From Acinetobacter modestus (GTDB lineage: Bacteria > Pseudomonadota > Gammaproteobacteria > Pseudomonadales > Moraxellaceae), in the NCBI RefSeq assembly GCF_014636095.1, contig NZ_BMDV01000008.1:35340-99339 (forward strand): DNA of 64,000 nucleotides, given 5' to 3'. The position numbers and the translations under genes were made by a program. The notes beneath the pieces were generated by a model. It had not been told where the DNA came from, ran no database searches, and was given only the letters and a program-made list of their open reading frames with translations. Each line of letters begins with the position of its first letter. Within the stretch, counting starts at the first letter, position 1. Below are positions 18,231 to 26,740 of the stretch, one piece after another.

Positions 18231-19052
18231 CTAATTTTTTGGCGCAAACGTATTTGCGGTAAATACAGTATATTGCGATGTTTGTTGCCATACCTGTAAG
18301 AATTCTGTTTGTTGCGTTTGAGTTTGTAAATAATCGATCGTGGTTTGAAGCCAATGCTGATGATCATGTTGATTAAGCTGCCCTTTAAGCAACAACCAAC
18401 GTAAATAGATCAACCATGTATTTAAAACATCACCTTCACAATAACTGCTCAGTTTTAACCATTGTTCAGTACGTACATACTCTGGCACATGATAACCAGT
18501 CTCACCACGTTTCCCAGGTAATCCTAAAAGGCAAGCAACATCATCAAGTTTTTGAAAATTTCGACCATTAAACATTGCCATCACATCCATCAAATCGACA
18601 TGACGATGGTGATAACGGTTTTGATAGTTATTGAAACGCTTTTGGTTATCAATTTCACCCTGATCAAATAAACTTGACGCAGACAAACCATGATACATGG
18701 CACGGAATAAAATCACAGGCAGATCAAATTGCGAACCATTCCAACTGATTAATGTGGGTTGCTTCTTATCAAAAATAGATAAAAATTTAGTCAACATCTC
18801 AGCTTCTGTATTTTGCTCCTGACTAAATGAAAAAAGTCGAACACCTTTTTCATCAATCCACAAACCAGAAATACACACAATTTCATGCAAAGGTAGGCGT
18901 TGAAAATCCATACCAGATTCTTGACGGCGAATCTTCGTTAATGCTTGTTCAACATCGGCTTCAGGTAAATCAAGATGATAAAGATGAGCACCCGCCTTTA
19001 AATCGGTTAGTGTCTCAATATCAAAAACTAAAATTGGAAAACGTAAATTCAT
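18231..19052 (-). CDS. Predicted 3'-5' exonuclease (DnaQ fold, PolB-exonuclease-like)
   Basis: About 273 residues of the COG3298 type. The acidic motif ILVFDIETLTD, a second motif SWNGSQFDLPVI, and ExoIII-like residues near SYCEGDVLNTW are consistent with a DEDD two-metal exonuclease. Substrate unknown. GGAAGAG precedes the ATG at 19052; the longer ORF would begin inside the repeat element upstream. It is probably cotranscribed with rlmD and relA. Confidence 0.8.
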   Translation of the reverse strand: MNLRFPILVFDIETLTDLKAGAHLYHLDLPEADVEQALTKIRRQESGMDFQRLPLHEIVCISGLWIDEKGVRLFSFSQEQNTEAEMLTKFLSIFDKKQPTLISWNGSQFDLPVILFRAMYHGLSASSLFDQGEIDNQKRFNNYQNRYHHRHVDLMDVMAMFNGRNFQKLDDVACLLGLPGKRGETGYHVPEYVRTEQWLKLSSYCEGDVLNTWLIYLRWLLLKGQLNQHDHQHWLQTTIDYLQTQTQQTEFLQVWQQTSQYTVFTANTFAPKN

Positions 19053-19067
19053 CTTGAAATCTCTTCC

Positions 19068-19142
19068 AATCCCTCCCAACCTCCCTTTTATAAAGGGAGG
19101 AGTTCCCCCTCTTTTTAACAGAGAGGGATTAGGGGGAGATTT
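19068..19142. repeat. REP-type palindromic intergenic repeat
   Basis: Two hairpins lie side by side: CTCCCTTT/AAAGGGAG at 19081-19100, and CCCCCT with GGGGG arms enclosing a CTCT...AGAGAGGGATT segment at 19105-19138. Pyrimidine-rich CCCTCCC precedes and AGGGGGAGA ends the unit. Such G/C-run paired hairpins are typical of dispersed REP elements. It fills the space between the exonuclease gene and cysM and could also terminate cysM. Confidence 0.7.
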
Positions 19143-20065
19143 TAATCTTGAACTGAAAACAGCCCTGTTGACAAATAACGATCACCTCGGTCACAGATAA
19201 TGCAGACAATTACAGCATCTGGATGTTCTTCAGCAATTTTAATTGACGCCCAAACTGCACCACCAGAAGAAGTACCTGCACTAATACCTTCAGTACGTGC
19301 TAACTTACGCATGGTTTTTTCTGCTTCGATTTGTGGAATATCAATAATTCGATCCACACGACGACGATCAAAAATAGTTGGAAGATATTCTTCCGGCCAA
19401 CGACGAATACCTGCAATGCTCGAACCATCAGATGGTTGTAAGCCCACAATTTGAATATCAGGGTTCTGTTCTTTTAAATACTTAGAGACTCCCATAATGG
19501 TTCCTGTCGTCCCCATCGAACTCACAAAGTGGGTGATTTTTCCGCCCGTTTGCTTCCAGATCTCAGGTCCAGTTGTGAGGTAATGCGCCTCTACATTGTC
19601 TGGATTACCAAATTGATTTAGGACAAAACCTTTGCCCTCAGCCTGCATTTGTAAAGCTAAATCGCGTGCGCCTTCCATACCTTGCTGTTGAGTCACTTCG
19701 ATTAACTCAGCACCATAAGCCAACATTGCATCTTTACGTTCTTGACTCATGTTATTTGGCATGATCAGCTTCATTTTATAACCACGCATGGCTGCAACCA
19801 TGGCTAAAGCAATGCCAGTGTTACCACTAGTGGCTTCAATTAAAGTATCACCAGGTTGAATTTGTCCACGCTTCTCTGCTTGAACAATCATGTTATAAGC
19901 AGGGCGATCTTTGACTGAGCCAGCAGGATTATTACCTTCTAATTTCGCTAATACGGTAGCTTGAGTATGACTTGCTAAACGTTGCAAACGCACTAAAGGG
20001 CTTTTACCGACATAATAGTCTAGTAAAAATTCATCTGCTAAAAAATCAGTTTGCGTATTCGTCAT
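19142..20065 (-). CDS. cysM: Cysteine synthase B
   Basis: PLP-dependent O-acetylserine sulfhydrylase, about 307 residues. NPAGSVKDR carries the PLP-binding lysine, EATSGNTGIALAM the substrate loop, and MGTTGTIMG the phosphate-binding loop. The ATG at 20065 gives the usual N-terminus; an upstream extension of 42 residues to 20191 has no family match and overlaps the gacS promoter. It is divergent from gacS, as in Pseudomonas. Confidence 0.93.
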   Translation of the reverse strand: MTNTQTDFLADEFLLDYYVGKSPLVRLQRLASHTQATVLAKLEGNNPAGSVKDRPAYNMIVQAEKRGQIQPGDTLIEATSGNTGIALAMVAAMRGYKMKLIMPNNMSQERKDAMLAYGAELIEVTQQQGMEGARDLALQMQAEGKGFVLNQFGNPDNVEAHYLTTGPEIWKQTGGKITHFVSSMGTTGTIMGVSKYLKEQNPDIQIVGLQPSDGSSIAGIRRWPEEYLPTIFDRRRVDRIIDIPQIEAEKTMRKLARTEGISAGTSSGGAVWASIKIAEEHPDAVIVCIICDRGDRYLSTGLFSVQD

Positions 20066-20140
20066 GATCGACACCGATATTAAGGTGGCGACTATTGTAT
20101 GAAAAAATAAGAAATACTGCACCTTTTCACTATGCTTTTT

Positions 20141-20154
20141 ATTGGCTAGCCAAT
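20141..20154. promoter_or_regulatory. 14-bp perfect palindrome between cysM and gacS
   Basis: ATTGGCTAGCCAAT is fully self-complementary and sits midway in the 149-bp divergent promoter region. A dyad here could serve both genes. The binding protein is unknown, and a 14-bp palindrome in AT-rich DNA can arise by chance. Confidence 0.35.
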
Positions 20155-20214
20155 ACCTCTGATTTCGGCAAAGCATGATAAGATGTTTCACAGAATGATA
20201 AATCTGACCGCGCT

Positions 20215-23025
20215 ATGTCAAATTTCAATAAAACCCTATCTAAACGCTTACGGCTCAATCATGCTTATGGACAATTGATTGCACTTATTTTAGTGCCAAT
20301 CGCCGTTCTAACAGGAGTTGGTATTTTATGGGTTCTATCTGAAACCACCAGTGCAGCAAAACAGCAACAATATTCAGATGCTTCTGCGATTTTAGCTCGC
20401 TACCATCAAACCGCAGAAAAATTGCTGCAACTGGTACAACAGCACCCCGATCAATATGATCGCGCTCAAAACATTATGCAAAAAATGTTTGATGAGAAAA
20501 ACTTACAACGCGCTGTCATTATTGATAATCAAGGGCAAACCTATCTCAGTGTTGGTTATCAAAATAATCGTTTTTGGCCAACTTTTCCAAATAACAGTAA
20601 TTTTTTTGGTCCAATCGCACATAACCACAACAGCATCTATGGTGCAAAATTGGCCGGTGGTAATAACGAATCAATTTGGCTCATGATTGAATTAGACAAT
20701 CAGCCACTTGAGTTAGCTCGCTATAAAATTCTATTAGCCTTGGTCGTGACTGGACTAATTACCCTATTACTTTTATTACTCTGTTTAAACGTATTTTCAA
20801 GAATTTGGCTTGCTCCACTCTATGAAATTCGCATGCAAATGCAACGCTTAAATGCAGATACACTTGATCAGCATATCGTGGTGAACAGTACAGGTGAGTT
20901 ACGCTTACTCCAGCGTGATATTGCCAATGTAGTCAAACGTTTACATTTTAGCTTCTTGGAGTTGAAAGAGCATACTGAACAAACAGAAGAGGATTTACGT
21001 CGTACCTTAGATACACTCGAAGTCCAAAATATTACTTATCGTCAAGCACGTGACCAAGCAATTTCATCGAATCAATCTAAATCAGTCTTTTTAGCCAATA
21101 TCAGTCATGAACTTAGAACACCTCTCAACAGTATTGACGGTTTTATTCACCTCTTACTGCGTCAGCAAAACTTAAGTAATGAACAGAATCTGTATCTTCA
21201 AACTATTCGTAAATCTTCAGCTCACCTTTTAGCACTCATTAATGATGTCCTCGATTTTTCTAAAATTGATGCAGGTAAATTAGAGCTCGAAACAGCGCCA
21301 TTTGATTTGGAAGAAGCTATTTTTGATGTGATGGATATGCTTTCTCCGCTTGCAGCGCAAAAACATATCAATATGGCATTTTACTATGCTGAGAATATCC
21401 CACAGCATGTGGTTGGCGATGCCTTACGTTTTAAACAAATTCTGACCAACCTCATTTCCAACGCCATTAAGTTCACTCCAGATGGAGAAATCATCGTTCG
21501 TGTACGCATGGAAGATGATGATATTGGACAATGCCTATTACATTTCAGCGTTCAAGATAGTGGTATTGGTCTCAGTGGTACCGACCGTAAAAAATTATTT
21601 GAATCATTCTCTCAAGGCGATGCTTCCGTTACTCGTCAATTTGGTGGTACAGGATTAGGCTTAGCGATTTCCAAACAACTTGTTCATTTGATGCATGGTC
21701 AAATTGGCTTTGAAGACAACCAAGAACGTGCCCCAACAGAAAAAGGTTCAACCTTTTGGTTTACGGCTTCATTTAAAGTGGATGAACAAGATGAATTTGT
21801 TGAGCATCCACATTTTGATCATTTACAAGTGGTCTCTTACCTTGCCCATCCTGCCACAGCGAGCGTGCTTCGTTCATATTTAGAAAACTACCGTGTCTCA
21901 CATATCGAAACACAATCAATTTTGGATTTATTTAGTCGTCTGAATCATTTAAATCAGCAAGAAAATACATGGCTGATTGTCGACCACAGTGGTGATACAG
22001 AAGCACTACTCAAAGAAATTCGTCAGCGTTACCAAGGAAACTTAGCCGTTTACGGTTATCAAATGAGCCTTGAGCCGAACATGCTGAATGAATATCGTGC
22101 GCGCCCGCTCTACCAACCGTTGAGTCGTCGTGAACTAGTTCAGTTATTAGGAAATCAAGCTATCTTCGAACCAGAACCAGAAAACTTTAATGGTCAAGGA
22201 TTACATATACTTGCTGTAGACGATCATTTACCTAACTTGATTGTACTGGAAGCATTACTTGGTGAATTGAACGTCACCACTACAAAAGCGCTCAGTGGGC
22301 AGAAAGCGATTGATATCATTCAAGCACGTATACAACAAAAATTACCGCCATTTGACTTAGTCTTTATGGACATCCAAATGCCAGTGATGTCAGGAATTGA
22401 TACAACACGAGCAATTCGTTCCTTAGAGTCAACTTTAGATACAGGCATGCAACTTCCGATTATTGCACTCACTGCACATGCTCTAGCAGACGAGAAGCAA
22501 AAATTACTCAAAGTTGGTATGAATGATTACGTAACCAAACCGATTCAAATGGAACAAATCATTCAAATCTTAACGCACTGGACAAAAAACAATTTCTCTT
22601 CTCAACCAGCAAATACGGAACAAAAACGTTCGACTGAAACGATTGATCCTCAAATTTTGAATTGGCAACAAAGTGTTCAATTAGCAGCGAACAAAGAAGA
22701 TCTAGCACAAGATCTATTGAATATGTTGATAGACAGTTTCGATACTGAACTTGCTGAAATGCAACAATTGATTGAAATGGAAGACTTCCCTCAACTGGAA
22801 CATGTATTGCACCGTCTATATGGTGCTACTCGATACGTAGGAACACCGAATTTGCAACAGGTTTCTGGCGAGTTTGAACAATTCGTTTCAACCCTGCGTA
22901 AAGAACGACGTAAAGCAGACGACGGCTTTATTCGGGAAACAAATTATCGCTTTAATGAATTAAATACAGCCATTGAACAGGTGCGACAAGCCGCAAATCT
23001 CATCTTACACACCCATGACATTTAA
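20215..23025 (+). CDS. gacS: Hybrid sensor histidine kinase GacS/BarA
   Basis: 936 residues of an inner-membrane tripartite kinase. TM1 is at about 22-41 and TM2 about 172-195 around a periplasmic sensor, followed by HAMP. HisKA has NISHELRTPL with His298, and the HATPase has DVLDFSKIDAG, NAIKFTP and GGTGLGLAIS. A degenerate receiver-like segment follows (about 525-650). Then come a true receiver with Asp719 in FMDIQMPVMSG and a C-terminal HPt with His866 (HRLYG). The expected partner is the response regulator GacA/UvrY, not in this window. Confidence 0.93.
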   Translation: MSNFNKTLSKRLRLNHAYGQLIALILVPIAVLTGVGILWVLSETTSAAKQQQYSDASAILARYHQTAEKLLQLVQQHPDQYDRAQNIMQKMFDEKNLQRAVIIDNQGQTYLSVGYQNNRFWPTFPNNSNFFGPIAHNHNSIYGAKLAGGNNESIWLMIELDNQPLELARYKILLALVVTGLITLLLLLLCLNVFSRIWLAPLYEIRMQMQRLNADTLDQHIVVNSTGELRLLQRDIANVVKRLHFSFLELKEHTEQTEEDLRRTLDTLEVQNITYRQARDQAISSNQSKSVFLANISHELRTPLNSIDGFIHLLLRQQNLSNEQNLYLQTIRKSSAHLLALINDVLDFSKIDAGKLELETAPFDLEEAIFDVMDMLSPLAAQKHINMAFYYAENIPQHVVGDALRFKQILTNLISNAIKFTPDGEIIVRVRMEDDDIGQCLLHFSVQDSGIGLSGTDRKKLFESFSQGDASVTRQFGGTGLGLAISKQLVHLMHGQIGFEDNQERAPTEKGSTFWFTASFKVDEQDEFVEHPHFDHLQVVSYLAHPATASVLRSYLENYRVSHIETQSILDLFSRLNHLNQQENTWLIVDHSGDTEALLKEIRQRYQGNLAVYGYQMSLEPNMLNEYRARPLYQPLSRRELVQLLGNQAIFEPEPENFNGQGLHILAVDDHLPNLIVLEALLGELNVTTTKALSGQKAIDIIQARIQQKLPPFDLVFMDIQMPVMSGIDTTRAIRSLESTLDTGMQLPIIALTAHALADEKQKLLKVGMNDYVTKPIQMEQIIQILTHWTKNNFSSQPANTEQKRSTETIDPQILNWQQSVQLAANKEDLAQDLLNMLIDSFDTELAEMQQLIEMEDFPQLEHVLHRLYGATRYVGTPNLQQVSGEFEQFVSTLRKERRKADDGFIRETNYRFNELNTAIEQVRQAANLILHTHDI

Positions 23026-23101
23026 TGTGACTGCGGTGTCATGTTTCAGGTTAAAGACTCATGTTATGCTGCCTCAATCAAACACAATAAGAGTATGGTA
23101 A

Positions 23102-23890
23102 ATGGCACTTTTACGCGTTGAAAAGAACAATGGGATTGCAACTGTTTCCTTAAATCGACCAGATAAACGCAATGCAATGAGTTTTGCGTTATTAAAAGAA
23201 CTGGTTGCAACAGCTAAAAAAATTGAGAAAGATCGTTCAATTCGTTGTGTCATCCTCACGGGTGAAGCACAGGTATTTAGTGCTGGTATCGACTTATCAG
23301 ATCTAAATAATCCAAAAAATACAGCATTTGCAGCATGGGAACTGATCAAACCAGGACAAAGCTTATTTCAAAAAGCTTTTTTAATTTGGCAAAATTTGCC
23401 TATTCCTGTTATTGCAGCGATCGAAGGTTTTTGCTTTGGTGCAGGAATGCAGCTTGCACTCGCAGCGGATATTCGTATTGCGACTCCCACTACTAAAATG
23501 TCGATTATGGAAAGCCGTTGGGGCCTAGTACCTGACATGGGTTTAACACGCTCATTAAAAGGGCTGATCGGCGTTGATCTAGCCAAAGAACTAACGCTGA
23601 CTGCGCGTATCTTTGACGCAGAATACGCTAAAGAAATTGGTCTAGTGACACATTTAGATCAAGATCCATTAGTCAAAGCAAACGTGATCGCCCAAGAAAT
23701 CTTACAGCGCTCGCCAGATGCAATTATGGCAGCGAAACGAGTATTGGATGCAATGGAACATCAACCTGAAAAGGCTTTACGTTTAGAAAAACTGTGGCAG
23801 CTTAAATTACTTTTAGGTAAAAACAGTAGCCTTGCACGTAAAAAAGATAAGAATCCAGAAATTCAATTCTTGCCGCGCCAATATAAATAA
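23102..23890 (+). CDS. Crotonase / enoyl-CoA hydratase family protein
   Basis: 262 residues with the crotonase fold. The oxyanion-hole segments are FSAGIDLSDL and GFCFGAGMQLALAADIR, and the active-site region MESRWGLVPDMG carries one glutamate at the usual position. It resembles hydratases with an atypical second catalytic site, so hydratase or isomerase activity cannot be fixed. It is 18 bp upstream of the hydroxyacid dehydrogenase and is probably the first gene of a three-gene unit. Confidence 0.8.
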   Translation: MALLRVEKNNGIATVSLNRPDKRNAMSFALLKELVATAKKIEKDRSIRCVILTGEAQVFSAGIDLSDLNNPKNTAFAAWELIKPGQSLFQKAFLIWQNLPIPVIAAIEGFCFGAGMQLALAADIRIATPTTKMSIMESRWGLVPDMGLTRSLKGLIGVDLAKELTLTARIFDAEYAKEIGLVTHLDQDPLVKANVIAQEILQRSPDAIMAAKRVLDAMEHQPEKALRLEKLWQLKLLLGKNSSLARKKDKNPEIQFLPRQYK

Positions 23891-23908
23891 GCACGAGGAT
23901 AAATTCAC

Positions 23909-24775
23909 ATGCATGCGAATCAACAAACACCTATCGCGTTCTTAGGTATGGGTTTAATGGGTACACGTATGGCTTCTCGACTTCTTCAAGCTGGTTATAC
24001 TGTAGCTGTATGGAATCGAAGCCAACATGCATGTGAAGCACTTATTCAACAAGGTGCAACTCAGTTAGAATTAGGCAAGATTGCGAAATACCCTGTTATT
24101 TTAATATGTTTAGCGGATGATCAAGCTGTTCAAAGCGTTTTCGATCAAATCCAGCCCTATTTAAAAGCAGAGCAAGTGATTGTTGATTTTTCTAGCTTGT
24201 CGGTAACCGTGACACAACAATTGGCGCAATCTGCCCAACAGCAACAAGTGACTTGGATTGACTCGCCTGTTTCAGGCGGGACTATCGGGGCAGAACAAGG
24301 TACATTGGTCATTTTTGCTGGTGGCGATGAACACACCATCCAAGCACTCGAGCCTATTTATAAGGTCTTATCCCAACGTGTCACTCGTATGGGTGAAACA
24401 GGGACTGGACAAGCCACTAAAATTTGTAATCAATTAATTGTTGCCGCAAATAGCACTTTGATCGCAGAAGCGGTTGCATTAGCGAACCAAGCAGGCGTAG
24501 ATACCAACTTACTTGCCCCTGCTCTCGCGGGCGGTTTTGCAGATTCTAAACCATTTCAAATTTTAGCTCCTCGTATGGCAACCCATACTTTCGAGCCTGT
24601 GCAATGGAAAGTGCAGACCTTATCCAAAGACCTTAATAATGCATTAAAACTTGCACATAGTTTTAACCTAAATATACCTGTTGCACAAAAAGCTCTACTA
24701 CAGTTACAAGCCCACCAAGAAAACGGCTTTGCTGATAATGATTTAGCGACTATTATTCAATATTTAGAGCAATAA
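23909..24775 (+). CDS. Beta-hydroxyacid dehydrogenase (tartronate semialdehyde reductase / HIBADH family)
   Basis: 288 residues. The Rossmann motif FLGMGLMGTRMA, the substrate loop DSPVSGGTIGAEQGTL and the catalytic-lysine segment GQATKICNQ are all present. The family includes GlxR/GarR (tartronate semialdehyde to glycerate) and 3-hydroxyisobutyrate dehydrogenase. The hydroxypyruvate isomerase homologue immediately downstream favours a GlxR-like role. ACGAGGATAAATTCAC precedes the ATG. Confidence 0.82.
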   Translation: MHANQQTPIAFLGMGLMGTRMASRLLQAGYTVAVWNRSQHACEALIQQGATQLELGKIAKYPVILICLADDQAVQSVFDQIQPYLKAEQVIVDFSSLSVTVTQQLAQSAQQQQVTWIDSPVSGGTIGAEQGTLVIFAGGDEHTIQALEPIYKVLSQRVTRMGETGTGQATKICNQLIVAANSTLIAEAVALANQAGVDTNLLAPALAGGFADSKPFQILAPRMATHTFEPVQWKVQTLSKDLNNALKLAHSFNLNIPVAQKALLQLQAHQENGFADNDLATIIQYLEQ

Positions 24776-24798
24776 TAATTGATTGAAGGAGATTGAAT

Positions 24799-25593
24799 AT
24801 GAGCCATCTTGCAGTCAATTTGTCGATGATTTTTACGGAAGTCCCTTTGATTGAGCGTTTTGCTTTAGCTCATGCACATGGCTTCCAACATATCGAAATT
24901 CAGTTCCCATATGAATTAGAAATTTTTGATATTCAAACTCAGCTTGAACAATACGATCTTTCCCTTTGCCTCATTAATGTGCCTGCTGGCGATTTAATGC
25001 AGGGCGGTAATGGCCTAGCAGGTATTCCTGGAAAAGAAATTGAATTTCATCATGCCCTTATGCTTGCAATTCGTTATGCAAAGGCCCTGAATGTTCCTCG
25101 AGTCAACATTTTAGCCGGTAAACAGCCTCAAGATGCTGACCTCTTACCCTGTTTAAATACCTTAGCAAGCAATTTGAAACTTGCTTGCCACATGCTCAGT
25201 GAACAAGGTATTGAACCCGTTTTTGAAATGATTAATGGCACTGATATGCCACGTTTTCTAGTTCAGAATATCGCTCAAGCCCAAGAAATGCTGGAAGTCG
25301 TCAACCATCCTGCTTTAAAAATGCAATATGATTGTTACCATATGGCAATGATGGGTGAAGAAATTTTGGCTGGATTACAAGAAAATTTACATCAAATTGG
25401 ACATATCCAATTTGCCGATTATCCAAATCGACATGAACCTGACACAGGAAATATTCCCTATAAGCAAATTTTTGACTGGTTACGTCAAAGTGACTATCAA
25501 GGTTATATTGGTGCAGAATACCGACCAAAAACTCAATCAGATCAATCTTTTGCATGGAAAGAAAAGTACTTTTCCAATGACGTGAATACATAA
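24799..25593 (+). CDS. Hydroxypyruvate isomerase-like TIM-barrel protein
   Basis: About 264 residues of the Hyi/xylose-isomerase-like family. FEMINGTDMPRFLV supplies the metal-binding Glu, and MQYDCYHMAMM, IGHIQFADYPNRHEPDTG and YIGAEYRP are present. Hyi interconverts hydroxypyruvate and tartronate semialdehyde. AAGGAG lies 8 nt before the ATG at 24799 (the longer frame starts with TTG). It lies beside the GlxR-like reductase, but glyoxylate carboligase is not present here. Confidence 0.8.
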   Translation: MSHLAVNLSMIFTEVPLIERFALAHAHGFQHIEIQFPYELEIFDIQTQLEQYDLSLCLINVPAGDLMQGGNGLAGIPGKEIEFHHALMLAIRYAKALNVPRVNILAGKQPQDADLLPCLNTLASNLKLACHMLSEQGIEPVFEMINGTDMPRFLVQNIAQAQEMLEVVNHPALKMQYDCYHMAMMGEEILAGLQENLHQIGHIQFADYPNRHEPDTGNIPYKQIFDWLRQSDYQGYIGAEYRPKTQSDQSFAWKEKYFSNDVNT

Positions 25594-25610
25594 ACTGTTA
25601 CTGCTGAAAT

Positions 25611-25639
25611 TTGAATTTTATAGAGAAAAACGGTATATT
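25611..25639 (+). promoter_or_regulatory. Sigma-70 promoter for rsfS
   Basis: TTGAAT (25611-25616), a 17-bp spacer, and TATATT (25634-25639). Transcription should begin near 25646, which rules out the ATG at 25645 as the ordinary rsfS start and favours the one at 25675. Confidence 0.6.
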
Positions 25640-25674
25640 TGACGATGAGCAATTGTCAGGAAAATATACCCTCT

Positions 25675-26073
25675 ATGAATTTAGAACCATCGCCCAGCGC
25701 TTCTAATTCTCACGACCTAAAAATCAAAACAGCAAACAAAGATGTACATGCTTGTTTAAAAGTTGTACATGAAGCCCTTACTGATGTAAAAGCCAAAGAT
25801 ATTCTAGAACTTGATGTAAGTTCTATTAGCAATGTTGCCGATGCAATTGTGATTGCAAGCGGAACATCTACTCGTCATGTCAAAGCACTTGCTGACAATG
25901 TTGCTGATGAAGCACGTAAAGCAGGTTTTCGCCCGATTGGTGTTGAGGGTGAACGAGATGCTGAATGGATCCTAATTGATCTAGGGTTCGTTGTTGTACA
26001 CGTTATGCTACCTACCGCCCGTAAATTCTATGACTTAGAAAGTTTATGGCGTGCACCAGAATCAGTAGCGTAA
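25675..26073 (+). CDS. rsfS: Ribosomal silencing factor RsfS
   Basis: Iojap/YbeB-family protein that binds L14 of the 50S subunit and blocks subunit joining in stationary phase or starvation. About 132 residues; the conserved core is KAKDILELDVSS, ADAIVIASGTSTRHVKALAD, GVEGERDAEWILIDLG and VVVHVM. The Ser/Pro-rich N-terminus differs among starts; 25675 is chosen because the promoter lies just upstream. The usual neighbours nadD and holA are absent here. Confidence 0.88.
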   Translation: MNLEPSPSASNSHDLKIKTANKDVHACLKVVHEALTDVKAKDILELDVSSISNVADAIVIASGTSTRHVKALADNVADEARKAGFRPIGVEGERDAEWILIDLGFVVVHVMLPTARKFYDLESLWRAPESVA

Positions 26074-26078
26074 TGCTC

Positions 26079-26109
26079 AAAAAAGCGACCCAAATTGGTC
26101 GCTTTTTTT
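26079..26109. terminator. Bidirectional terminator
   Basis: AAAAAAGCGACC and GGTCGCTTTTTTT form a 12-bp stem with a 6-nt loop between the convergent rsfS gene and the unknown gene after amt. Confidence 0.92.
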
Positions 26110-26113
26110 ATAT

Positions 26114-26728
26114 TCATAATAACTGTTTTAAATCAATTTCAGGATATTGTTGCTTCACTATATTCTTAATCTGCGCATAAAGCTGATCAGCTTTATTTGG
26201 CCCATAAAAATCACAATAAATGGCATAAAAAATTGTAATCAGTTCCGCATAGAGTGTTTGAGGTATTTGCTTAAGACAATTTTTTTCTGAACCATCAATA
26301 AACCGATAAGCAGCCAATGAGCGATGCTTCTTCATTTTTATCCCCAATTCATCTACGAACTCTAAATAATCATTCCGATGAACTGATTTTAAAATTGTGA
26401 TAATAAAATCATAAAAAGCTTGAAATAGATCTACAGGCTGCTCTTCTTCCACAATCACCACATCTTGATCTTCTTTAACCTCAAGATGTTGCTGTTTTTC
26501 AACAATAGATATTTCATGCAAGACCTGACGCAACATGTCTTTGCGGAGCAACCGCAACTCATGTGTTGTACAAATTTCACTTAAAAAACGGTTTAATACA
26601 AAAGAAGGCTGATGTCCATATTCACTTTCCCAATACTGTAAAACACGTTGCAACACGGTATCTGGCAAAAATTGGGATAATCCTTTTGTGACTGCCTGCT
26701 TCTTTTGTTCAATTGTCAGTTCTACCAT
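26114..26728 (-). CDS. Unknown protein encoded directly downstream of amt
   Basis: About 204 residues, no recognised family. It is mostly helical, has no signal peptide or transmembrane segment, and has an acidic patch EDQDVVIVEEEQPVD mid-protein. The C-terminal half is rich in Tyr, Phe and Ile. AAGGGG lies 8 nt before the ATG at 26728. It begins 12 bp after the ammonium transporter stop, where glnK might be expected, so cotranscription with amt is very likely. It shows no PII features such as a T-loop tyrosine motif. Confidence 0.7.
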   Translation of the reverse strand: MVELTIEQKKQAVTKGLSQFLPDTVLQRVLQYWESEYGHQPSFVLNRFLSEICTTHELRLLRKDMLRQVLHEISIVEKQQHLEVKEDQDVVIVEEEQPVDLFQAFYDFIITILKSVHRNDYLEFVDELGIKMKKHRSLAAYRFIDGSEKNCLKQIPQTLYAELITIFYAIYCDFYGPNKADQLYAQIKNIVKQQYPEIDLKQLL

Positions 26729-26740
26729 AACGATCACCCC

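Noticed and set aside
26114..26728. GlnK/PII partner of Amt
   Set aside because: Length is about twice that of PII and no PII motifs are visible.
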